This document shows, piece after piece, positions 49,668 to 58,567 of a DNA stretch of 64,000 bases. The stretch is taken from the NCBI RefSeq assembly GCF_009177095.1, contig NZ_AP021861.1:2586501-2650500 (forward strand), read 5' to 3'. The stretch's first letter is position 1. Each line of letters starts with the position of its first letter. The notes beneath the pieces are model-generated. The model worked only from the letters and a program-made list of their open reading frames with translations. It did no database searches and was not told the DNA's origin. Made by a program: the position numbers and the translations under genes. This DNA comes from Lacipirellula parvula (lineage in GTDB: Bacteria > Planctomycetota > Planctomycetia > Pirellulales > Lacipirellulaceae).

Positions 49668-49705
49668 AAAAAAAGGGCGGCGCCAATTGGTGACTGGCGC
49701 CGCCC
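49668..49705 (-). terminator. Rho-independent terminator of the 49740 PEP-CTERM gene
   Basis: GGGCGGCGCCA (49675-49685) and TGGCGCCGCCC (49695-49705) form a perfect 11-bp stem. On the minus strand the stem is followed by seven T. It lies 34 bases past the stop codon. Confidence 0.88.
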
Positions 49706-49739
49706 AGTGCGTTGCGTTTCAGAAACCCTGCCCGTACGT

Positions 49740-50417
49740 CTAGCCGCGGTGCCGGCGGGCGGCGATGACGCCTACCATGCCGAGCGCAGCGATCCCCAGC
49801 GTTGCCGGTTCGGGGACGCCGACGATTTGCATGTTGCCGAACGGTCCCACGTCGGTCGACCAGACGTTGACGCCCGTGGTTTCGAAACCGAACTGGATGT
49901 GGCGCGTCGGGTCGTTGATGGTGTTCAGCGTGACGCTGAAGTCGCCAGTCGCCGACAGCGCAACGGTGGCTGCGACGTTCGAAGAATAGTTCGGAGCAAA
50001 GTCCTTGATGAAGGCGACCGTCGAGTGGGCGCTGGTAAACGTGTTGCTAAGGACCTTGCCGACGAACGTGACGCTCTGACCGGAGAGCGTGCCCGTCTGC
50101 TCGACGTACATGCTGGCGGCCATGTTCTTGTTGCCGGGAGCACCGGGCCCGCCGCCCCCTTGGTACCAGAAGGTCGCGGGGTCGTTCACCGAGTTTGGTT
50201 TGAGCGTGAGCACTGGGCCGGCAAAGGTCGCGACCAAGTCAGCAGGCGCCCAGCTGCTGCCGAACACGTACGCGCCGCCGTTCGAGGGTAATTCGGATAC
50301 GTTCATGTAGCCGTTCCAGCTGGCGCTGGGATCGACCGTGACGGTCGCGGCCCGCGTGCACTGCGCGACGCTGATCGCGATGCACGCGATGAGCGAAGCT
50401 GCCAACATTCGTTTCAT
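49740..50417 (-). CDS. PEP-CTERM exported protein
   Basis: The 225-residue protein starts at ATG 50417 with GGAGA nine bases upstream. It has a signal peptide (MKRMLAASLIACIAISVAQC...RAATV), a body of beta-strand pattern (NGYMNVSELPSNGGAYVFGS; WAPADLVATFAGPVLTLKPN; VTFVGKVLSNTFTSAHSTVA) and a PEP-CTERM tail (VGVPEPATLGIAALGMVGVI then ARRHRG). It should be exported and anchored after exosortase processing. It belongs to no specific family I recognise. A strong terminator follows. Confidence 0.85.
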   Translation of the reverse strand: MKRMLAASLIACIAISVAQCTRAATVTVDPSASWNGYMNVSELPSNGGAYVFGSSWAPADLVATFAGPVLTLKPNSVNDPATFWYQGGGGPGAPGNKNMAASMYVEQTGTLSGQSVTFVGKVLSNTFTSAHSTVAFIKDFAPNYSSNVAATVALSATGDFSVTLNTINDPTRHIQFGFETTGVNVWSTDVGPFGNMQIVGVPEPATLGIAALGMVGVIAARRHRG

Positions 50418-50732
50418 GAGTCGTTTCTCCAGAGTTGGCGCCGCGGAACCACGAGGAGGTTGGCAGGGCAGCGCGCGCCACGGCGTCGCGTGCTGCTAGG
50501 TATTCCGGCGCATTGGATGCGCTGGTGAGAATGCCGCCGAACGAACAGGAAGTGACAAGAACTGGTACTGCTCTCAGCTCCGAGCCAACGCCCGAAGTTG
50601 AGAAACAGTTACGAAACAGTTTGTGCCGCCATTATGCAGCCGAGCGGATGGCGATGTCAACTATTTTTTCCGGTTTTGTCGGTTGGGAGGGGACGCGAAT
50701 CCAGCGAGCGGCGGCGGAAGGAGGGGGAGGGC
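50418..50732. other. Intergenic region of about 315 bases
   Basis: No gene is seen. The left half should hold the promoter of the PEP-CTERM gene on the minus strand. The right half, just past the stop of the SH3 gene, is G-rich but has no clear hairpin. Confidence 0.45.
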
Positions 50733-52301
50733 TTAGCGAATCATCCGCTCTTCGAGGGGGGTAATGCGGCTGGCGGTGACGTGGGCTCGGCGATACTCGG
50801 GCATGAAGCCGCGGTTGCCGAGCACGCCAATCCGCTTGCCGACGTACGACTGGAGATTCACGTCGGGCGACGCGGTGACGAAGGTGACGACGTCGCCGTG
50901 GTCGTCGACGAGGGCAAACCGCGGGGCTTGGGCCCGTTTCGAGACGACTGGCTTGAGCGTGCCGACGGCGTCATATTTGGCGTCGGTGGCGGCGAGTTCC
51001 GTCGCACCCGGAGCGGCGCCGGGAGTGGGGGTGATCGAGGTATCGGCGCCGAGGTCGCTGCGGATGCGCGCCAGCACTTCGCTCGACTGGCCCGTCATGC
51101 CTTGGGGCGTTTGCGCTGCGGCGCCGTTTGTGGTCGGCGGCAGCGGCGGGCTGGCGGCCAGGGCGCTGGGCGTTGCCGGCAGGCCGGCGTTGCGGTAGCG
51201 AGTTTGTACGTTTTCAAACGTGGCGATGCGGTCGAGCAGGTCGCGCAGCTGGTCGCGTAGTTCCGGCGTGTCGCCTTGCGCCAGCAGCGCGGCCGCCTCT
51301 TCGCGCAAGCCGCCGAGCTGCCAGGCCGTTGGCGGCTGAACGACGATTTGCGACAGGCGGAGCTGCATCTCAACGACGCGCGAATCGAACGGACCAGTCG
51401 GCGCCGAGAGCCCTTCGAAGCGGATGCGAGGTTGCTTGGTGGCGAGCGGCTCGAGCCCCGTGTGAGAAATTAAGCCCGGGGCGACCGGCGCCGTGGCCGG
51501 AAGTTGCGCCGCGGCGGGCGAGCCGGGGACGATTTGGACTTCATCGGCCGCTTTGGCGAGGCCCGCGGCGCTAGCGGTCGGCGTCGAGGCGCCGACCGCG
51601 TTGGGATGCCATGAGGGGTTGGCTGGTAGCGGCGACGGAGCGCCGTTGTTGCCGAGCGCCGCGTCGAGATGGGCGAAGGGATTGGCGCCGGGCGTCGTTT
51701 CTGCCTCGCTGTATTGTGCTTGCTCGATCGTCGACGCACCGCCGGAGCTTTTCCAAGCGGCGTTGCCGCCCGCCCCTTCGGTGGGCGGCGACTTCGAGAG
51801 CCGGCGGGCCGCGATCCAGCGGAACTCGCCCGCGGGGGGCGCGATTTTCACAAACGGTTGCCCCGGCGTTGGTTGCTCAGTGAGCTGCACCATCTCGCGA
51901 TGTTCAAGCTGCACCTGCACGGCGCTGCGGTCGTTGCTGAGCGACGTGCCGACGCGGGCCGGCACTTGCGGCGCGATCACCTCGGCGGTGCGGCTATCGA
52001 GAATGCGGAGCTGATGAGCAGGCGCCAGGCTGAAGCTCCCCTCGACGGGGCGAATCGCACACCAGCCGTCGCCGTCGTGGCGGTAGACCTCCACGGCGTA
52101 GCCAGCTTTCAGTTGGCTCGTCGGGTAAAAATCGCCGCCTGGTCCACTGCGGACGTAGGTGTCGTCCTGCGTCACGTAGGCGATGTACGGAAAGCCATCG
52201 GCAGCCAGCGCTGGTTGCACGCACGCGGCGACGAACGCGACGAGGCTCGCGAGTCCGAGTGGAAGTAGGTTGGTCGGTTTCGGACGCGTCGAGAGAAGCA
52301 T
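50733..52301 (-). CDS. Exported SH3-like domain protein
   Basis: The start at 52301 has GGAG eight bases upstream and begins a signal peptide (LLPLGLASLVAFVAACVQPA-LAAD). The 522-residue protein has a bacterial SH3 domain, AYVTQDDTYVRSGPGGDFYP followed by YAVEVYRHDGDGWCAIRPVE, at about 40-90, and a second SH3-like stretch to about 160. A long disordered central part follows (Ala/Pro/Ser-rich). RIRFEGLSAPTGPFDSRVVE begins a helical coiled region (LRLSQIVVQPPTAWQLGGLR). The C-terminal region, APRFALVDDHGDVVTFVTAS followed by YVGKRIGVLGNRGFMPEYRR, is another small beta domain that tests the product of the SH3 family. Role in cell-wall binding is plausible. Confidence 0.7.
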   Translation of the reverse strand: MLLSTRPKPTNLLPLGLASLVAFVAACVQPALAADGFPYIAYVTQDDTYVRSGPGGDFYPTSQLKAGYAVEVYRHDGDGWCAIRPVEGSFSLAPAHQLRILDSRTAEVIAPQVPARVGTSLSNDRSAVQVQLEHREMVQLTEQPTPGQPFVKIAPPAGEFRWIAARRLSKSPPTEGAGGNAAWKSSGGASTIEQAQYSEAETTPGANPFAHLDAALGNNGAPSPLPANPSWHPNAVGASTPTASAAGLAKAADEVQIVPGSPAAAQLPATAPVAPGLISHTGLEPLATKQPRIRFEGLSAPTGPFDSRVVEMQLRLSQIVVQPPTAWQLGGLREEAAALLAQGDTPELRDQLRDLLDRIATFENVQTRYRNAGLPATPSALAASPPLPPTTNGAAAQTPQGMTGQSSEVLARIRSDLGADTSITPTPGAAPGATELAATDAKYDAVGTLKPVVSKRAQAPRFALVDDHGDVVTFVTASPDVNLQSYVGKRIGVLGNRGFMPEYRRAHVTASRITPLEERMIR

Positions 52302-52528
52302 GGCGTGCTCCGTGGCAATGGCATGGCGCGTCCCGGAGGGAACGTCGCCAGCTGTCATAAGCGGTTGCGCCGAGGCTTATAGGAAAATGGGAAGTTGGGC
52401 TCAAGATCGGAAGGGCCGGGCGCCGAGGGAGGCCCTTGCTAGCTGGTCGCCCAAGCCAACGTTAAGATGGGGGAACGTCCCTTTTCTGCGCATCGCTTGC
52501 TGCGCCAGGGCCGAGGCGAGGCGCCATC

Positions 52529-54394
52529 ATGCAGATTGAACAACTCGGTCCCTATCGCATCGGCCGCAAGATCGGCAAAGGGGGGATGGGCTCGGTCTAC
52601 GAGGCGGTCGACGAGAAGAGCGGGCAGCGGGTGGCGGTGAAGGCGCTCGCCCCGCAGCTAGCGATGGCCGAGGGTTTTCGCGAGCGCTTTGAAGCGGAAA
52701 TCGAGTCGCTCAAGAAGCTGCAGCACGAAGGAATCGTCCGGCTGCTCGGCTACGGCGAGCACGAGGGGATCCTGTTCTACTCGATGGAGTTGGTCGACGG
52801 GCCGAGCCTGGAGCAGGAAATCAACGCGGGGCGGCGATTCGATTGGAACGAGACGCTTGGCATTGCGGTGCAGATTTGCCGGGCGCTGAAGCATGCTCAC
52901 GATCATGGCGTCGTCCATCGCGACATCAAGCCAGCGAACTTGCTGCTCACGCCTGATGGCAAAGTAAAAATCGCCGACTTTGGCATCGCACGGCTGTTTG
53001 GTTCAACCCAGCTGACGACCGCGGGCGGTGTGCTCGGCACGGCCGACTACATGTCGCCGGAGCAAGCCGACGGCCGGCCGATCACCGAAAAGTGCGATCA
53101 GTACTCGCTCGGTTGTGTGATGTTTGCGTTGCTTGCCGGGCGGCCGCCGTTCCGGGCGAAGACGATGCCGGAGATGCTGCAACTGCAACGCTTCGCCGAA
53201 CCGGAGCCAGTGCGCCGCTTCGCGCCGCAGACGCCGGAAGATCTTGATCGCTTGATCCGGCAATTGCTGAGCAAAGAGCCGAGCGAGCGCTTTCCAAATG
53301 TGCAGGTGCTCGGCCGGCATATGGAAGCGATGCAGCGGGCGCTCTCGCGACCGCCAAAGCCGCAGGCTCCGCCGACGGCAAGCGGCAAGCCAAATCAAAC
53401 GCTGAGCGATACGCGGCTTGATGCGACTGCCGTGTTCAACGCCGACGCAACGCTCGCGCCCGAAGACATGTTGCTCGTGCCGCGCGACACGACCGACAGC
53501 GGCGTCTACAACGCGCCGACGCTCGCCGATGACGGACAGTTGGAACTAGAGCCGCCGGTTCATTCTGGTTCACCGCAGTCGCCGTCGATCTCGGCGCCGG
53601 CCGGTCCGAAGACGGTGACGCCGCCGAAGACGAGCCGATTCACAACTGTCGACGAAGAGGCAGAGCGGCTGCGACGCGAAGAACCGTCGCAGCTGTGGCC
53701 GCTCGTGGGGCAGGCGGCGGGAATCCTGGGCGCGTTGGCGGCGCTCATCATGCTGGGTTGGTGGATGACGCGGCCCGCGACGGCTGATGCACTTTACGAA
53801 TCGATCGAAACCTACGTCGACGACAACGGCGACGATGATTTGAAGCCGGTCGAGAAACGCATCGATGAGTTTCTCACACGCTTCCCTGACGATCCGCGGA
53901 TTGCGGATTTGCAGCCGTATGCTGATGAACTGGAGCTGCAGCGGATGGAGCGCAAGCTGCGTTTCCAGAGCCGGCGCAGCGGGCAGGGGGATGCGCACCC
54001 GATCGCTGAGCTGTTCAGCGAAGCGAACGCGCTCCGCGAAACGAATCCCGAACGGGCGGCGGCGATACTGCAAGACACGCTCACCCTCTACCCGGCTAGC
54101 GGACCCGCGGCGGCCGGTTTGAGCGAAGAGATGCGGCAATACCTGACGCTGGCCGAGCGCGAACTGGCGAAACTCCGCAACACAATCGCGCGGCAAGCGA
54201 AAGAGCAGATGCCGATGCTGCGAGATCGACTGATGGCGGCGGAGCGGCTCGAAGCGAAAGACCCGGTGCAAGCTCGCGCGATGTACGAGGCGCTAATCGA
54301 CTTATACGGCGACCAAGCGTGGGCGTCGGAACTGATCGACGAAGCGCGACAGCGGATGGCGGCGCTGCCGGCGGCAAACGCCGCAAGTAACTAA
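52529..54394 (+). CDS. Transmembrane serine/threonine protein kinase
   Basis: The 621-residue protein has a Hanks-type kinase domain at 1-275: glycine loop IGKGGMGSVYEAV, VAVK with K38, E59 in helix C, HRDIKPANLLL with D132, DFGIARL with D150, GTADYMSPEQADGRPITEKC and DQYSLGCVMFALLAGRPPF. All catalytic residues are present. After a Pro/Thr-rich linker comes a single membrane helix at about 394-412 (GQAAGILGALAALIMLGWWM). The outer part, RKLRFQSRRSGQGDAHPIAE and onward, is helical without PASTA repeats. It probably signals from the envelope; its substrate is unknown. hemL begins 49 bases later. Confidence 0.92.
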   Translation: MQIEQLGPYRIGRKIGKGGMGSVYEAVDEKSGQRVAVKALAPQLAMAEGFRERFEAEIESLKKLQHEGIVRLLGYGEHEGILFYSMELVDGPSLEQEINAGRRFDWNETLGIAVQICRALKHAHDHGVVHRDIKPANLLLTPDGKVKIADFGIARLFGSTQLTTAGGVLGTADYMSPEQADGRPITEKCDQYSLGCVMFALLAGRPPFRAKTMPEMLQLQRFAEPEPVRRFAPQTPEDLDRLIRQLLSKEPSERFPNVQVLGRHMEAMQRALSRPPKPQAPPTASGKPNQTLSDTRLDATAVFNADATLAPEDMLLVPRDTTDSGVYNAPTLADDGQLELEPPVHSGSPQSPSISAPAGPKTVTPPKTSRFTTVDEEAERLRREEPSQLWPLVGQAAGILGALAALIMLGWWMTRPATADALYESIETYVDDNGDDDLKPVEKRIDEFLTRFPDDPRIADLQPYADELELQRMERKLRFQSRRSGQGDAHPIAELFSEANALRETNPERAAAILQDTLTLYPASGPAAAGLSEEMRQYLTLAERELAKLRNTIARQAKEQMPMLRDRLMAAERLEAKDPVQARAMYEALIDLYGDQAWASELIDEARQRMAALPAANAASN

Positions 54395-54442
54395 CGAAGA
54401 CAATTTCTCAGACGGCAGCGGCGCCGCAGCAAAGGAAGCGAC

Positions 54443-55741
54443 ATGGCTGGACAACCCTCGAAGGTGGCGCGACCGCGGAGTGTGGCGGCGTTTGAACGCG
54501 CCCTGACGCTGATGCCGGGCGGCGTGAACAGCCCGGCCCGCGCGTTCGGCGCCGTCGGGGGGACGCCGATTTTCATCGACCGCGCTGATGGGGCCTATCT
54601 CTATGACGTCGATGGCAATCGGTACATCGATTACATCGGTTCGTGGGGGCCGATGATCTTGGGGCATCGTCACCCCGAAGTCGTTGCGGCGATTGAACGT
54701 GCGCTGGCGCACGGCACGAGCTACGGGGCGCCGACGGAAGCGGAGAGCGAGCTTGCCGAGCGAATCATCGATGCGGTGGCGTCGATTGAGAAGGTGCGGC
54801 TAGTGAGCTCCGGCACCGAAGCGACGATGAGCGCGATTCGTCTCGCCCGCGGCTACACCGGTCGCGACATGCTCATCAAGTTCGCTGGCAACTACCATGG
54901 GCACGTCGACAGTCTGCTCGTCGCGGCCGGGAGTTCGGCGGCGACGCTGGGGGCGCCAAATTCGCCCGGCGTCACGGCGGGGGCGTCGAAGGATACGCTC
55001 GTCGTTGAATACAACGACGTTGCGGAATTGGAGCAGGCCTTCACAGCTCACGGCGACAAGATTGCCGGCGTCATTCTCGAACCGGTGGTCGGCAACATGG
55101 GCGTCGTGGCGCCGAGCCGCGAGTTCGTCGACGCGCTCCATCGCCTCACGCAGAAGCATGGGGCACTGCTCGTCTGTGATGAGGTGATGACGGGCTTCCG
55201 CGTCGCGTTCGGCGGGGCGCAGTCGGTGTTCGGGATTCAGCCCGACATCACGACGCTGGGCAAGATCGTCGGCGGCGGGTTGCCGGTTGGCGCTTACGGC
55301 GGACGGGCCGAGATTATGAACTACATTTTGCCGGCGGGCAAAGTCTTTCAGGCGGGAACGCTAAGCGGCAATCCGCTGGCGACCGCGGCGGGGTCGGCTA
55401 CGCTGCGACTGCTGAAAGAAGAGTCGCCTTACGAGCGGCTCGATGCGCTCACCTCACGCTTGGCGAATGGCTTGCATCACGCCGTCGAGCGAGCAGGAAT
55501 TCCGCACACGATCGCGCGAGTCGGCAGCATGATGACGCTCTTCTTTCACCCTGGCCCGATCCGCGGTTGGCGTGAGGCGAGTCAGTGCGATACGGCGCGG
55601 TTCGCCAGCTACTTTTGGGGGCTGATGGATCGCGGCGTCTACATGCCGTGTAGCCAATTTGAGGCGCTGTTCGTGTCGACGGCGCATACCGAGGCCGACA
55701 TCGATGCGACGATTGCGGCTGCGGAAGATGCGCTGCGGTAG
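54443..55741 (+). CDS. hemL: Glutamate-1-semialdehyde 2,1-aminomutase
   Basis: The 432-residue protein is a class III PLP aminotransferase of the HemL type. K274 in TTLGKIVGGGLPVGAYGG is the PLP lysine. LMPGGVNSPARAFGAVGGTP, YLYDVDGNRYIDYIGSWGPM, HPEVVAAIERALAHGTSYGA and SGTEATMSAIRLARGYTGRD are hallmark HemL blocks; CDEVMTGFRVAFGGAQ is also present. It makes 5-aminolevulinate from glutamate-1-semialdehyde in the C5 haem pathway. ATG 54443 has a GGAAGCGAC-type weak Shine-Dalgarno. It follows the kinase gene on the same strand; co-transcription is possible. Confidence 0.96.
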   Translation: MAGQPSKVARPRSVAAFERALTLMPGGVNSPARAFGAVGGTPIFIDRADGAYLYDVDGNRYIDYIGSWGPMILGHRHPEVVAAIERALAHGTSYGAPTEAESELAERIIDAVASIEKVRLVSSGTEATMSAIRLARGYTGRDMLIKFAGNYHGHVDSLLVAAGSSAATLGAPNSPGVTAGASKDTLVVEYNDVAELEQAFTAHGDKIAGVILEPVVGNMGVVAPSREFVDALHRLTQKHGALLVCDEVMTGFRVAFGGAQSVFGIQPDITTLGKIVGGGLPVGAYGGRAEIMNYILPAGKVFQAGTLSGNPLATAAGSATLRLLKEESPYERLDALTSRLANGLHHAVERAGIPHTIARVGSMMTLFFHPGPIRGWREASQCDTARFASYFWGLMDRGVYMPCSQFEALFVSTAHTEADIDATIAAAEDALR

Positions 55742-55749
55742 CTCTTCCA

Positions 55750-55836
55750 CCCCCTGGCTCCGCCAGGGGGTGGCGCCATGCGCGGCAGTGTCTCTCGGAA
55801 TGGTGGCCGACCCCCTGGCGGAGCCAGGGGCTAGGA
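55750..55836. repeat. Paired-palindrome repeat with variant arms, CCCTGGC
   Basis: CCCCCTGGCTCCGCCAGGGG at the left and CCCCCTGGCGGAGCCAGGGG at the right. Layout, spacing and the middle GTCTCTCGGAATGGTGGCCG match the CCCGGG family, but the arms carry CCTGGC in place of CCGGGC, with pairing kept. Confidence 0.75.
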
Positions 55837-55857
55837 AGGAGGAGGCGCCGCGTGTTG

Positions 55858-56556
55858 CTAGACAGCCTCCGCGGCGTCGGCTTTTTCTTCGGCAGCGCTT
55901 TTGCGGAAGTAGTCGGGAACCAGTTCTAGCGGGCTGATCGCTCCACCGCTGGCGACTTTGAGCATGCCAAGTCGCCCCACGGCGATGGCAGACGGGTTCC
56001 ACTGCGATTCAGCAGCGGCGTTGACCCCGGCGGGAAGTTGCGTCTGGAGCTTTTCGAGCAGCGGGCCCGTGACGACGTCGCCGCTGCGGAGTTGTTGCAA
56101 CCAAGCGTCGGTCGCGATGATTTCGGTTGGCGGTTCGAGTTGCTCTTCAATCGCAGCACCGACGGCGAAGTTGGCGGCAAACAGTTCTTGCCGCTGGGCG
56201 TCGAGGATTGTCCAAACCCGCGACGCATTCGGCAGCAGCGGGGCCGCGAGGGCCGCGAGCGTGTGGACGCCGACCACCTGAGCACCGACGGCGTAAGCAA
56301 ACGTCTTCGCCGCAACGACGCCGATCCGAAGTCCGGTGAACGAGCCGGGGCCGGCTGTCACCGCGACCAGGTCGATGTCGCTGGGACGCCAGTTTTGCTC
56401 TTTTAACAGTTGATGGACGGTCGGCAGCAACGAGCGCGCGGTCCGCTCCTCGGACGGCGTGCCCCGTTCGACGGAAAAGACGACTTGGCCGTCGCTGGCT
56501 TCGAGGAGCCCGACCGTGCCGAGCCGTCCGCTGGTTTCGAGAGCGAGGATTTTCAT
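55858..56556 (-). CDS. tsaB: tRNA N6-threonylcarbamoyladenosine biosynthesis protein TsaB
   Basis: The 232-residue product from ATG 56556 starts MKILALETSGRLGTVGLLEA, an ASKHA-fold beginning typical of TsaB. AVTAGPGSFTGLRIGVVAAK is the signature glycine-rich block, and VGVHTLAALAAPLLPNA and VWTILDAQRQELFAANF follow. TsaB is the scaffold partner of TsaD in making the t6A modification of tRNA. The C-terminal LELVPDYFRKSAAEEKADAA fits. It converges on hemL across a paired-palindrome repeat. The Shine-Dalgarno is weak. Confidence 0.93.
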   Translation of the reverse strand: MKILALETSGRLGTVGLLEASDGQVVFSVERGTPSEERTARSLLPTVHQLLKEQNWRPSDIDLVAVTAGPGSFTGLRIGVVAAKTFAYAVGAQVVGVHTLAALAAPLLPNASRVWTILDAQRQELFAANFAVGAAIEEQLEPPTEIIATDAWLQQLRSGDVVTGPLLEKLQTQLPAGVNAAAESQWNPSAIAVGRLGMLKVASGGAISPLELVPDYFRKSAAEEKADAAEAV

Positions 56557-56731
56557 GATCCAACTACAATACCCGCCTGCGGCTGAGCATCGCAATCGGC
56601 GTGGGTGACTGGTGGGGCCGTTCGGCGTCTCTTTTGCTGCCACCTCCACCTTGGCATTTGGCCTGTTACATTGGGGCCCGCGACGGCAGCGGCCGAGCCC
56701 GATTTCCTTGGCATTTATGGGGGGACGAACG

Positions 56732-57286
56732 ATGAAGATCTGGATGGCAATTCTCGCGGCGTTTGCAGTCTGCGGCAGCGGCTCTTGGGCGTTCGCGCAG
56801 GAGATGCCGGAACTGCCCAAGCCGCAGAAAGAGCACGAATGGCTAGCCCAACTCGCCGGTGATTGGACGGCGTCCATGGAGTGCTTGATGGGACCAGACC
56901 AGCCCCCCATGAAGAGCGAAGCGACTCAGACCTCGAAGTTGCTTGGCGACCGCTGGCTGATCGCCAAGTCGGAGGGGGACATGGGAGGGGTCAAAATGAC
57001 CTCCGTGCTGACGATCGGCTACGACCCCGCCAAGAAGAAGTACGTCGGCACGTTCATCGCCTCCTGCGGAAACGAGCTGTGGACCTATGAGGGAACCGTT
57101 TCCCCTGACGGCAAGAAGCTGGTGCTGGATACCGAGGGGCCCAACATGCTGACCCCAGGCGAGACCTCGAAATACCAGGAAGTGATCGAGATCAAGGACA
57201 AGGATCACTACGTCTACACCTCGGCGATCGAGGGCGAGGATGGCAAGCTCGTCCAGTTCATGAAGGCCGACTACACGCGGAAGTAA
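56732..57286 (+). CDS. Exported DUF1579 family protein
   Basis: ATG 56732 has GGGGGA seven bases upstream and starts a signal peptide (MKIWMAILAAFAVCGSGSWA). The 184-residue protein matches DUF1579: KEHEWLAQLAGDWTASMECL near the N-terminus, KLLGDRWLIAKSEGDMGGVK, LTIGYDPAKKKYVGTFIASC and LWTYEGTVSPDGKKLVLDTE. The family is a lipocalin-like beta barrel of unknown function with a conserved Trp in the first block. The segment upstream to 56612 is open but lacks export features. It diverges from tsaB. Confidence 0.88.
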   Translation: MKIWMAILAAFAVCGSGSWAFAQEMPELPKPQKEHEWLAQLAGDWTASMECLMGPDQPPMKSEATQTSKLLGDRWLIAKSEGDMGGVKMTSVLTIGYDPAKKKYVGTFIASCGNELWTYEGTVSPDGKKLVLDTEGPNMLTPGETSKYQEVIEIKDKDHYVYTSAIEGEDGKLVQFMKADYTRK

Positions 57287-57656
57287 TGTCGTCGCTGGCA
57301 GTTGTGTCGCGGGAACCGACCGCAGCGAGCCGAGAACCAGCGCTCAGCCTGCCGAATCGCCAGTCATCCAGGCGACGGTGGGCGGCGAGGTTTTCGGCTC
57401 GATCTGTTTTTGCGGCTTCCCGGGCGATTTCGCCCGTCGCTGAGGGCCTGGCCGATCCTTGACCCCCCCACCGACGAGACTTAAACTGGCGGGTTAGCAA
57501 GGTTTAGGGTGAAATCGCCTGCGTTGCGGCTGGTCGGTTGGGTAATCGATGTAGCAAGTTGCGGGCGATTCAAATCCCTCCCCTAGCCCCTCCCTTCTAG
57601 GGAGGGGGAACCTGAGCGACGCACAGCAGCTTGTCCTCTATGGGATCGACACGACG
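57287..57656. other. Intergenic region of about 370 bases
   Basis: No gene is seen. It carries the inverted CCCCTCCCT repeat at 57574-57611, close to the GTG start of the metallophosphoesterase, and a GGGCGATTTCGCCC palindrome near 57421. Confidence 0.5.
57574..57611. repeat. CCCCTCCCT hairpin repeat, copy 2 (inverted)
   Basis: AATCCCTCCCCTAGCCCCTC followed by CCTTCTAGGGAGGGGG. Read on the minus strand it equals 19638-19674 except in the loop. Confidence 0.75.
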
Positions 57657-58409
57657 GTGAAGCGCGCGATCATCAGCGACATCCACGGCAATCTCGAAGC
57701 CTTGCGGGCCGTGCTTGCGCATATCGGCGATCAGCAGGTGGAAGAGATTTTCTGCCTTGGCGACGTCGTCGGCTACGGTCCCAACCCGTGCGAGTGCCTC
57801 GATCTGGTGATCGACCGCTGCAAGCTGGGCCTGCTGGGCAACCACGACCAAGGGGCCATGTTCGACCCCGAAGGGTTCAACAGCGGCGCCGAGCGGGCGA
57901 TCTTCTGGACCCGCGAGCAGCTCGAAGGCGCCAGCGGCGATAGGGGACGCATCGACGAGCGGTGGGATTACCTCGGCACCATGCCGCGGATCCACCGCGA
58001 CGACCCGTACCTCTACGTGCACGGTTCGCCGCGCAATCCGGTCAACGAATATGTCTTCCCCGAAGACATCTACAACCAGAAGAAAATGGAGAAGCTGTTC
58101 GGGCTGATCAGTAAGGGGTGCTTCCAAGGTCACACGCACGTGCCGGGTGTTTTCCTGGAAAGCCTCGAGTTTATCACCCCCGAGCAGGTCGAGTATCGCT
58201 TCCCCATTGGTCAGGAACGGTTCATGGTGAACGTCGGTTCGGTGGGCCAGCCCCGCGACGGCGATCCCCGTTCTTGCTATGTGATTCAAGAAGACGACAA
58301 GATCACGTTCCACCGCGTCGAATACGACTGTAACGTGACGGCTGAAAAGATTTATCGAACGCCCGACCTGGACAACTTCCTGGGCGATCGCATCAAGGAG
58401 GGGCGGTAG
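57657..58409 (+). CDS. Metallophosphoesterase (calcineurin-like)
   Basis: The start is GTG 57657, as the conserved [12 protein letters not shown] begins there. The 250-residue protein has all metal-binding blocks: [20 protein letters not shown] and GHTHVPGV, with H in YVHGSP. The family includes YfcE-like and serine/threonine protein phosphatases; here the acidic [18 protein letters not shown] and the C-terminal beta strand suggest a small soluble phosphodiesterase. Substrate unknown. It precedes yidC by 158 bases with a small hairpin between; in place of rnpA, which precedes yidC in many bacteria. Confidence 0.9.
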   Translation: MKRAIISDIHGNLEALRAVLAHIGDQQVEEIFCLGDVVGYGPNPCECLDLVIDRCKLGLLGNHDQGAMFDPEGFNSGAERAIFWTREQLEGASGDRGRIDERWDYLGTMPRIHRDDPYLYVHGSPRNPVNEYVFPEDIYNQKKMEKLFGLISKGCFQGHTHVPGVFLESLEFITPEQVEYRFPIGQERFMVNVGSVGQPRDGDPRSCYVIQEDDKITFHRVEYDCNVTAEKIYRTPDLDNFLGDRIKEGR

Positions 58410-58458
58410 ACGCATCGTGTCTGCCCGCGCCGCGCAGGCTGAAGTTGCCTGAATTATC

Positions 58459-58479
58459 AGAAGTCTAGCGGAGACTTCT
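58459..58479 (+). terminator. Hairpin between the phosphoesterase gene and yidC
   Basis: AGAAGTCT and AGACTTCT pair over 8 bp around AGCGG, 50 bases past the stop codon. Only CTC follows, so termination would be weak. Confidence 0.4.
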
Positions 58480-58567
58480 CTCACTTCGAACATTGCTTCG
58501 TTCGGCGTCCGCGCCGAACGTCATTGGTCGGGCCCGGAGCGGCCGATCGCTGCGAGGATCGCAAGAC

